DNA of 64,000 nucleotides. Source: Guillardia theta CCMP2712 (lineage: Eukaryota; Cryptophyceae; Pyrenomonadales; Geminigeraceae). Below, piece after piece: positions 47,801-56,375 of this stretch (position 1 is the stretch's first letter; each line of letters begins with the position of its first letter). Below the pieces are notes generated by a model that worked only from the letters and a program-made list of their open reading frames with translations, was not told where the DNA came from and did no database searches. The position numbers were made by a program, and so were the translations under genes. The stretch is taken from assembly GCF_000315625.1 (NCBI RefSeq), contig NW_005434586.1:57109-121108 (forward strand), in the 5' to 3' direction.

Positions 47801-50800
47801 GCAATCTGTCCTGTCGTTTAATGTTTCTACGAGGACGTATAAGAATAATTCGATCTGCTCAACGCAAACCAGTGCAACGGCGACGTGCAACAACTCAATG
47901 CTGGGAGAGGGCGGGTACGAGTACTGCGATTGGGTGGATAGCAGGACGATACAGGTACAGCTCGGGCGGAATGCAGAGCTGACGCTGAGCGATCTTGTGT
48001 TCGTGAAAGGACCATGGGGGGGGCTGGCGGTGGACAGCATGGTCAACTTGGGAGCATACACCTTGAACTCGCATAGCTGGTTTGTCAACGAAAGCGTTGG
48101 GTTCCTGCCTCTCCGAAGCGATCGCCTGAGCGCAGTGAAGTGGGCCTGCATCAAAGATGCTAAGACGGGGGCTTGTCCGCCGGCCTCGTTCGGTGAGCAC
48201 ATCAGCAAAATCAAGCTGTTCGAACAGAACGGACAGAAGTTCCTGGTGGTCTTGAGATACTGTACTGGTGCAGACATGTGCAAATCATATCAGTCATCCG
48301 ACTCGATGGTAATTTATGAGATGACTTCAGATGCTACCAACACGTATTCCTTCGTGTTGATCCAAAGACAAGTCTTCTCACTCTCTGGGCCTGTTGATGT
48401 CGAATGCTTCTCACTGCCCTACGACATAGCTGCTCCCAAACGATTCTGTGCAGTCGCGCAATACTATGACGGTTTGACATTCTCAAAGTCTGCACAGATT
48501 TTTAGCCAAAGTACAGGAAGCTTTGCCTCAAGCACCTTCAGCTCCTTTGCCACCATCCCCTGTTACAAAACGATTTCAGTGAAATTCGAAAATTATGCAC
48601 AAAGCTCATTTTTACTCGTAACTGGCGAACAAGAAAGTTATCTTACACAATGGATTCCGGGACAGTTTGTGATCGATCCCAAGAACCCCGGGTCTCAAGT
48701 CTGGCAGGATGGACTTTTTCAGCTTCAAGTCACGATACCTTCCACGTCAGCTAGTCAGGCTCGCTTTTTCTTTTCGGGGAACCAATTCTACATCGGAATA
48801 TCGAATAGTCATGGATCCAAAACCTGCTCAACGTTGGACTGTCCGTACCAGTACTCCAAGAGTGCATTCCTGGACATTTTCCTGGTTGGATACAAGGCGA
48901 AACTCATTTCCTTGGGTACACTTTTCCAGCCATGCAACACAGGCAATCCTAGCACTTACTCAACAATATCAATCGATGGCATTTTCGAAAACAGTTCGTA
49001 CGTACAGGATGGAAACGTCATTCAAATACAGGGTGAAATCATGGTCTTCTCAAGTCAAAAAGAAGGCCAATACTGTGATCCACAAGGCAATCCATACACT
49101 TTAAACAAACTGAACAATATCACCTTCATCGTGAAACGAGCTTCAAGTTCTCCGCCTGGTCATTCGCCGGATGACATCGTGTACTTTCTTCCTGGGGGTG
49201 TCTACACTTCCGTGGAGCCTCAGCCTTACCTGCGCTTGCCTGGGACTGGCATCAGGGACTTCGTTCACTTCAGCGACTCTGGGGTTGACTACATCATGTG
49301 CGCCAACTACTACAGCGGGTGCAACGTGACTGGGTACGACCAAGACTCGCTGATATTCTCAGTAGACTTTGAGGCGAGGAGGTATGAGATACACCAGAGG
49401 GTCGGGACCCAAGGAGGCCTTGAGCTTATGCTCTTCAATAGAACCTTGCTCGATCTGAACGGCAAGGCTACCACCAAGCTCTACATCACTGTCGCGAATC
49501 ATAAATCCAATAGCGGGAATTCAGTCCAATCAGAACTGTTCGAATGGACAAACGTCAGTGCTGAGGTGCAGCCGTCGTACAAACCGTTCGTGGGGCTTGC
49601 TGTGAAATCGTCATGGTACACGACCTTCGCGATGTCATGGCTCTTGATACCTATCAGCACGAGTGGAAATGATCGCTCTATTCTGTTGCAGGTACCTGCG
49701 CGTCTTTGACATCTCAATCTTGACACGTTATGTTTGTGGCAGATTTCGAATGCGACCCTCACTAGCAGCAATGCCTCCATCAACGCTTATCAGTTCGAGA
49801 ACTACAAGCCTATCCCGGTCCCGCTCATATCCGGCCCGAAGGTAAGATGGGGGAGCCAACAAGATCGATTTAACACGTCGGCAGGTGATCGGGATCTGCG
49901 ACTCTCTTTACCTCGATGGGACCATGTCGACTGGAAGTGCCGGACGGGGCTGGAAGGACATTCTATGGAATGTGTCGTACCTGAACGCGTCCGTGAACGA
50001 CACACTGTGGAACAACTTGTCGTTTGCCGAGTATGCCAACTCATACAGCGGTGGGATGATACTCAACGTCACGCCAGCTCTAGATATGTCCTCGTCTTTC
50101 TGGGAGACTTTCTTCCCGCCTGGGGTTTACCAAGTCAACCTGTCACTGACAAACTGGGTTGGGCAGCAGAGCATTTCAACATTTGAGTTTGAAAAGACCA
50201 ACATCTCCACCCCTACTCTCTCCTTGCAAACATCCGCTAAAACCTTCGATATCTGGGAGTATTTTTCAGCCAGTGTGACATACTCGTTCAAATTCTGCGA
50301 GAATTCCAGTCTGGTTTACAGCAATTACAACTTTAGCTGGAGCTTGTACGATGAATCTAGCAAGCTTGAAGTGCAGTTACCATCGGAGTACATAGCTGGC
50401 TCGCAGGTGATGGTAGGGAAATACTTCTTCCTGCCAAACACTCAGTACAAGTTGGAAGCTGCTGTTGAGATTGAAGGGTTTCATGCCAGCACCTTCGTTA
50501 CCTTGCAGACTGGTGTGGATCGAGCTAACGCAGTGCTGGTGGGAGGGGACAAGACGGTGCCGCTCCAGGCGAATGCCTCTTGTGCTTCCAGCACGCCCAT
50601 CTTGCTGGATGCTTCCAAGTCTACAAACTTGGCTTTCCAACCTTTGAGCGCATACGCAAAGTCGGGCCTAAAATTCACGTGGGAGTGTAGATACCATCCT
50701 AGCACACAACCAACACAAGTCAGCAAATGCGATACCTCCTCGTACAACGTCTTGGGGTCCTCCTTTGAGTTTCTACCGGACAAGCTTCGATCCATCAACG

Positions 50801-53800
50801 CCACATACACGGTCAACGTCAAGGTGGTGCCCTTGAACTATGTATGCCTGACACAAGTTACGGCACCAGTAGGCGGATGCTTGCCAGATGAAACAGACAT
50901 CAAAGCGTCCACAGCTTACACCGCTATCCAAGTAGTGGTTTACAGGGAGCTTGTATCGCTCCCGTCTGTCAACCTTGCCTTGATGTCAAACTCAAAGACG
51001 GTGGCTGGAAACCTTCCTCAAATGTTGACTCCCATTTCGATCAACATGTTGGATCCAAACCAACAGGTTGTGTTCAATGCCACCGTCGGCATTACATGCA
51101 GTGGAAAGTGCGACGAGGCAGTGAACTCAGTACAGACGATGACTTGGAACATGTTGCGAGGAGGCTCGTCAGGGTGTCAAACCGAGAGCGATTGGTGCAA
51201 CCCAGCCAACGTGCAGGGGGCAAAGGAGGTGGTCGCTCCCAACACGCTCTTGGAGCCTTTGACTTCTTGCCAATGCCAGACGACTTGTTCTCTCACCACT
51301 CATCAGCTTTGCTCCTGCTTTGCATACCTCGTCATCAAGCCCTGTGTGCTCAAAGGCTCTCAGATCTTCACCATGGTGTTCGACGTGATCGACAGTGGAG
51401 GCAACGTCGTCAGTGCAAGCCTGAACTTCCAGGCGTACCAACAGCCGAGTGGGGGTGAATTGATCGTGACTCCCACCGCCGGCAAGTCGCTCGAGACGGA
51501 ATTCACCATTGAGACCAGCGGCTGGGCCGGGAGTTGCACATCAATGTTCTTCTACTTCTCCTACAGCTTTCAGAACTGCAGCAACTCTTTCTGTGTAGTC
51601 CCGATCTCCTCGGCATCTTCTCAGAGGGTAGTCAAAACAGTCTTCCCTTCAGGAAACTTGACCGTCACTGTTCACGCTCAGTGCGGGACTCTGCCGTCTT
51701 GTACCTCGTCATCGTTGTCTGCTTCCGTGCAGGTGGAGGCGGCGACGTCGGCCGCTCAAGCTCAATTCATCGAAAAATTCCTTGGAAGCAGTCTCAACAT
51801 GGACAACGTGCAATCGAACTTGGTCGTGCTGTCTGCAATTGCTTCGAGTCCCCAAAGTCAGCCTCACTTGAACGCATGCCTCAACATACTACAGAACTCA
51901 TGGATGCGATCCAATTCTATCTTGCTCTCTCCACAGATCTCTACCATCCTCGGCCTCTTCACATCCAACGGCGCGCAACTCGATGCGAACGGGTTGTCCA
52001 TCACCTCGAACCTCGTGAACAACATGACCTCAGCCCTGGTCCTCTCCTCTGCCGATAGCTCCTTCTCCACCTTCATCTCCAGTCAAGGTCGCTCCCTCGC
52101 GCTTCTTTTCGGAGTCATTCTCCAGGCGAACCAGAAGACATCCGTGCGGTTTCTTCACCCCGCGTACATGAGCTTGCAGCTGAGCAGGAGAGCCGGGGCT
52201 CTCAGCACCCAGCAGCAGCGACTGCTGACGAACCTCAACGGGTTGGTCGTGCAGAGCTCCATCCTCAGCGTTGCCGATCTCTTCCCTGGTTCACCTCCTG
52301 GCAACGTGTCCATCCCGGGATACTTCTACGCGGAGGTCTGGGTGCTCCAGGGGCTGGATATGCAGACGGGTGACTTTGCAGCTTCTCTTGACAGCAGGGC
52401 TGCCTTCCAACCGTGTATCACTGCGCGCGATGTCGCCACCTGCTGCCTGTCCAGTCAGCAATGCTGTGTCGATAGCCAGTGCCAGTACCCTTCGAGTGTA
52501 GAGGTTGCCTTCGGCTTTACCATAGTCCAGCAGAACATGTTTCCTTCGCTCTCGTCGGACGTCTACGAGGTGGAGCTGGGCATGTTCCCCGGCGACCCCT
52601 TCCAGCTCCTCGACTCTCGAGCCATCCTCAACGGGACGGCAGTCGTTCATGTCACCAAGAGGCCAGCAGTCGCAGTGGAGGACGTGTCTTACATCATTCG
52701 ATTGCCCATGAGTGAGGCTCTGGCAGTCTCGATGCTCGAGAGCAAGGAGTTTGCGCCTGCGTGCTTGCGGTGGAATCCCTCGACCCTCAGCTGGTCGACC
52801 TTCGGGGTGACGCAGAGCAGGGGCTTCACTGCGACCAAGAGGATGTGCGCCAACACCTCGAGCGCGGTCACGTGCTCGTACTTCATCGAGTGCTCCTCCT
52901 CCTACACAGGGTACTTCACCATCGTGAAGAGCAAGCTGGACTGCTTCGGGGTCCCCCTGGGCTCGGCAGTCTTGGACGCCTGCGGGGTCTGTAACGGCGA
53001 CAACTCAACGTGCTCGGGTTGCAACGGCATCCCGAACATGTACGATGCGGGAGTGAAGCTGGACAAGGCTTGCTCGGGGCATGGGCAGTGCCAGGGGTCG
53101 CCGCAGTGTGTCTGCTGCTCGGACAACAAGTACGAGATCAGCTACACCAGCCCCGACGGCCAGGTCTTGACCACCTGCCCCTGGTTCGGGGTGATGTGCA
53201 ACCAGTACTGCAGCCCCGGGCCACGAGCGGCTCGTCCTCGCTCGGAGCGACTCAGACGATAGACTGCAGCTCTCATGGGAGGTGCGAGACTGTGAACGGA
53301 ACCCTGACCTGCGCCTGCGACTTGGGATGGGAAAACTCGGACGGGAAGTTCTGTAACAAGGAGGTTGTGGTAGTGCAAAGCTTGAGCCGATCGTTGCAGC
53401 TCTTCTTCTATGCTGGTCTTCCAATCATCTGCTGCTTCCTGCTCATGTTCACGTTCCTGTCGTGGAGGCACGTGTCAAGGAAGCATCGGAACATCTTGAA
53501 GGTGAGCAAGGAGGTGAACAGGTCGCTGTTGGAGTTGGAAACAAGCAGCCAGGTAGCAGGCGAGGTTCAAGAGCTGAGCGAAGAGAGCTCGACGACTCAT
53601 TCGCATCCTGAGGATCACAATGTGCCAGAGGTTGGCAAGGATGAAGGCTCCAGGGCCATTCAGCTTGTAGCTGGGAAGGAGCTGGAGATTCCTTCGGTAA
53701 CCGCCTTCTTGACTACGTCAAAGTTCGAGGCGATCTCGGACACCTGCCCCTCAGACCCGGTGGTGATGAAGACGTTCCAACGGCTGGAGAGGCTCAAGCA

Positions 53801-54191
53801 AAAGATCAGCTCCGACAAGTCCTTCCGGAATGTTGCCGAGACTTTTCACGATCACGTCGACATGAACAAACTCGCAAAGGCGGGTGAACGCATGCCGACG
53901 TCGCTCAAGAAGGCCAAGGTGGAAGAAGATGCCCAAGTTGAAGTGCCAGGAGGCTTCATGCAGCAGCGCCAGCGCAAGATGATGGCAATAAGCCAAGGGA
54001 GAGCAGCCTCTGCACTGCCAAGCTTCATGGAGCGGAAGAAAGAGATGATCAGGAGGAAGAAGAGCCATGAGGTGGTCTTGTCGTCAGGCTCGAACAGAAA
54101 GAAGGACGCAGGCACAGAGCAAGACAAGTCAACTTCAACTTCCTCTGAAGGAAAATCATCCAGCAACGAGGGCGCGATCGCTTCAGTGTGA
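29839..54191 (+). CDS. Giant single-pass surface protein (repeat array, EAR propeller, REJ, TM), about 8,050 aa
   Basis: Exons: 29839-32225 (with a probable 51-nt in-frame intron at 30758-30808), 32279-49691 (17.4 kb, one exon), 49743-49841 and 49885-54191. The start at 29839 gives MHKMLLVGIFFLDSL, a signal peptide; 29770 is an upstream alternative. Residues about 50-6,050 are tandem repeats of 100-160 aa with consensus: F.V.PG, qP, aG, v.l.DxfGN.v, G.a.Ftdl.i, G.Y.L.F. At least 35 D-x-(Y/F)-GN-type motifs are visible, with many N-glycosylation sites. Embedded or following are a PAN-like module, an EF-hand, an EAR-like propeller, a REJ region, a GPS-like motif, DACGVCNGDN and EGF-like cysteines, a membrane span at 53,400-53,464 and a basic tail of about 242 aa. 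The frame changes near 53.2 kb (50-nt intron or single-base error). This is polycystin-1-type architecture without its 11-span channel; the partner is probably the adjacent channel. Confidence 0.85.
41723..41905 (+). other. Cysteine-rich PAN/apple-like insertion in the giant protein
   Basis: Within one repeat, a 60-residue insertion reads CGGTICQDNGYATPFC..TECITNCMNSESCRSVTY..NCLISNAPC. The order NC-x4-SC-x-SVTY-x(8)-NC is characteristic of PAN/apple folds, which bind proteins or carbohydrates. The assignment rests on the pattern alone. Confidence 0.5.
45105..45140 (+). other. Canonical EF-hand loop in the giant ectodomain
   Basis: The codons read DLNGDGYMNYYE, matching all EF-hand ligand positions: D1, N3, D5, Tyr7 (backbone), N9, E12, with Gly6. 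It is preceded by a helical stretch (SVYDALFSQF) and followed by EFTTASYYC, so a whole helix-loop-helix is inserted into a beta-repeat region, with a Cys-rich segment after it. Confidence 0.85.
48120..49691 (+). other. EAR/EPTP-like beta-propeller segment of the giant protein
   Basis: About 520 residues of roughly 50-residue blades: FEQNGQKFLVVLRYCT, PKRFCAVAQYYDG, YAQSSFLLVTGEQ, FVHFSDSGVDYIMCANYYSG and KLYITVANHKSNSGNS, each followed by a Ser..lfeW/iyem strand. The phrases FLVVA/ITVANH and LFEWTN match the epilepsy-associated (EAR) propeller of LGI1, ADGRV1 and TSPEAR-type proteins. It lies directly before the REJ region. Confidence 0.6.
49885..51770 (+). other. REJ (receptor for egg jelly) region
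   Basis: After the propeller, about 630 residues have REJ character: VGGDKTVPLQANASC, ILLDASKSTNL, GLKFTWECRYHPS, the SSFEFLPDKLRSINATYTVN strand and repeated Cys pairs. REJ modules occur in polycystin-1 and sperm receptors, where they precede a GAIN/GPS domain. The C-terminal part (51.7-52.7 kb; SAAQAQFIEKFLGSSLNMDN) is helical and GAIN-like. Confidence 0.75.
52750..52925 (+). other. Degenerate GPS-like motif
   Basis: The segment reads CLRWNPSTLSWSTFGV, then MCANTSSAVTCSYFIECSSS and YTGYFTIV. Spacing of Trp and Cys follows a G-protein-coupled receptor proteolysis site, but the cleavage tripeptide His-Leu-(Ser/Thr) is absent. Autocleavage is therefore unlikely. Confidence 0.55.
52945..53464 (+). 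other. Cys-rich EGF-like stalk and transmembrane span
   Basis: DACGVCNGDNSTCSGCNG is followed by CSGHGQCQGSPQCVCC, the second EGF-like unit CSSHGRCETVNGTLTCACDL, and then the only long hydrophobic segment of the protein after the signal peptide (LFFYAGLPIICCFLLMFTFL, 53,400-53,464). Basic residues follow immediately (SRKHRNILK), fixing the C-terminus in the cytoplasm. Confidence 0.8.
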
Positions 54192-54287
54192 AAGTGAAGA
54201 CACAAGCTCGAAGGGACAGCGATGTTCCTAGTTGGTACAGTTTTTGATAGTAAAGCTAATGTAGTCTGCTGCTGGTGCAACCGATCT

Positions 54288-55223
54288 CTACCGATCGCCG
54301 AAGTCTCCAGGTGTTCCGATCTCTGGGCCCTGGGGCACAACGCTCGACTGCAACCAGCCTTACCATCCACCCTCCCTCATCACCCTCCCTCATCCTCTGT
54401 CTCATCCTCATCCTCCTCTCCCACCCCCCGCGACACCCCTCCTCTCTCCCCCGCCGCCCCCCCAACTTCTTTGTACCCTTGGCTTACCTGCACGTCCAAC
54501 ACACGCTGACTCTCCTCCCACTCCGGCTGACCGGCATCGCTGTGGGTCCACATGGTGAGGTCGGTAGGGATCACGTGGGTGGCACAATGCTGTCCCGGTC
54601 CCATGAGACCAACTTTGCACAACCGCAGGGCCTGCCATCCATGTGACTCCACCACCACAACCATCACCACCACCACTTCCTCCTCCACCACCACCACCAC
54701 CTCCTCCTCCTCCTCCTCCACCACCACCACCACCACCTCCTCCTCCTCCTCCACCACCACCACCAGCATTTCCTCCTCCTCCTCCACCTCCACCACTTCC
54801 TCCTCCTCCCCGCTCACTCACCTTGTCCGCCTCCTCCTGCATCTGGTAAGTGAACCCGCTCCATGCCAGGGACTGGCGGATCTGACGCCTCTGCTGGCGT
54901 ACAGCCGGAACTGCTTGTTCGTTCGAGAACATGAGTCTGGTCATGACGACCAACGCTAACGCAACGACTGCGAGGAGAGCATACGACAAGTGCGTCCTCG
55001 CCCTGCTCGGCCCCGCCCCCCTTTCAAAGGTGCCGTCTACATCGAATGGGCCAGTCAGCCAGAGCGACAACTTGCCAGGAACAGAGGAGATTCGTGAAAA
55101 GTCATGAGACCAGGAAAGAAGAAGAGAAGTGCGTTGAGACGGAAGACCCTCACGGAGTAGAAAGAAGAGTAAAGAAAGGAAGAGAACAGTAAAGAATCCA
55201 TTTGTCACCGAGACAAGGCGCAC
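54288..55223 (-). CDS. Small membrane protein, 201 aa, unknown
   Basis: Three exons: 55223-54822, 54631-54488 and 54347-54288. It has two hydrophobic stretches (GFFTVLFLSLLFFLL, about 9-23, and LSYALLAVVALALVVMT, about 80-96), then a basic segment (RQQRRQIRQSLAWSGFTYQM). The soluble C-terminus contains LMGPGQHCATHVIPTDLTMW and ends PQGPEIGTPGDFGDR. The first intron (54,821-54,632) is filled by (CAC/CTC)n trinucleotides. It runs tail-to-tail with the giant gene (97 bases between stops). The first hydrophobic stretch could be non-coding if translation starts lower. No family recognised. Confidence 0.55.
54652..54815. repeat. Trinucleotide array (CAC/CTC)n
   Basis: Alternating blocks of CAC and CTC triplets (GTG/GAG on the other strand) filling the first intron of the small membrane protein gene. 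The poly-Thr, poly-Pro and poly-Gly ORFs over it are artefacts. Confidence 0.9.
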
Positions 55224-56375
55224 AGGAAAAATGGGATAAGAAACATTGAAACAAAAGAAGGCATGTCATGTTCAAACAAGCACTTGGACAAGAGTGAGAA
55301 GATGAAGTGCACAAAGAAGAAAAGAGAAGCGACATGGAACATAACTATCTTCATGAGAAAGAGAGATCGGTCAAAGAAAAAAAATTATGGAGGGTCGAGC
55401 CGAAGGAGGAGAGTACGAGAAAACCCGAGGAGGGCTGGAGCGTGTAAGAAGATGAGGAGGAAGCGGAGTAGCAGGAACCGTAAGAGAGCATGTGAAAGTG
55501 CAGGAACAGGAAGGGAAGCGCAATCTTTCATCAACAGAGCACAATGGCTGCATGGATCTCGTTGCGCCACCTCCCCTGCCGCCATGAAACTCACAAGCTG
55601 CCATTGAAGAGCCGACGCCAAGAGACATGCAATACCCCTACCCCCTTCTACATATGAACCTGCTATCATGGACCCCTTCCAAGACCTATTTTCACCCCCT
55701 ACTTTCCCTGGTCGGTACCGTGTGTTTCATAACGAGGCGGACTCCGGGCGCCCGCAGCTTTCCACTGGCGTGACCGTGGGCCCGGCCCGGGCCAGCCTGC
55801 CCCCTCCGAGGCGGTCCGACCATCACTGAGTCACGCCGTGGCTGGGCCAACGCCCGGCCCGGCCCGGTGCGGCGCACCGTGCGTCGGGCCCCGGTGGCCC
55901 GGGAGCCACTGTGACCCGGGAGCCACTGTGACCCGGCCCGGGGGAGTCCGGCGGAGGCTGCCGGGGCAGGCCGGGCACCGTGGCGGCTCCCGGGGGCGCG
56001 GCGGCCCACGGCGGCGGCCGTGACGGCCGCCGCCCCTGCGTGCGACTCGGAGTCAGGAGCGGGCCCGGCGGCCCGGCCGCACTGTGCCGGGCACTGGCAT
56101 GCCATGCCAGTGACGGGCCATGCCAGTGACAGTGAGTCACTGGCTCAGTGAGTGCCAGTTCCGAAGTTCACTGCCAGGACGGCTCATTGCGGATCCGATG
56201 CCACTGATCCGATGATCATCCGGAATGTCAGTGTCGCCCCGCCCGGCGGATGGGCACAGTGATCACCCACCCAGTGACCCTCAGGATGCCCTCGGATTAC
56301 CGTTAAGAACTTTGATCAGTAACGAGTCTCAAAGTCACTGTTTGTATGTAGGCTGCGAGCCTGTTGGCGGATACT
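55224..56375. other. Intergenic region with GC island E
   Basis: Left part (55,224-55,620) is purine-rich and unremarkable. Spaced C-tracts follow at 55,633-55,710 (ATACCCCTACCCCC, CACCCCC), then GC island E. No coding exon was recognised. Confidence 0.55.
55725..56330. repeat. GC-rich island E with 21-nt palindrome
   Basis: The most GC-rich island (GGCCCGG, GCGGCGGCC, repeated GGGAGCCACTGTGACCC). It contains a perfect palindrome at 56,092-56,112 (arms CACTGGCATG and CATGCCAGTG around a C) and repeated CCAGTGAC/AGTCACTGG. It shares TTCCGAAGTT and GATCCGATGCC with island A. Confidence 0.6.

Larger units (their letters stand above)
29980..48000 (+). other. Tandem Ig-like/filamin-like beta-sandwich repeat array
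   Basis: Part of the giant protein. Each unit has a linker ending F.V.PG, a QP dipeptide, an (A)G step, a strand with D-(A/S/R)-(F/Y)-GN, then a G-(V/I)-A-x-F-(T/S)-(D/N)-L strand and a final YxLxF strand. Examples are VQLQDQFGNALP (32.7 kb), IRVVDSFGNRINKS (39.7 kb) and VYLIDNFGNLYKN (43.7 kb). Unit identity is low outside the motifs, so the array is old rather than recently amplified. No DNA-level tandem identity is apparent. Confidence 0.8.

Noticed and set aside
54408-54849. Gly-rich and Pro-rich ORFs over 54.6-54.85 kb
   Set aside because: Products of (CAC/CTC)n in an intron of the small membrane protein gene.
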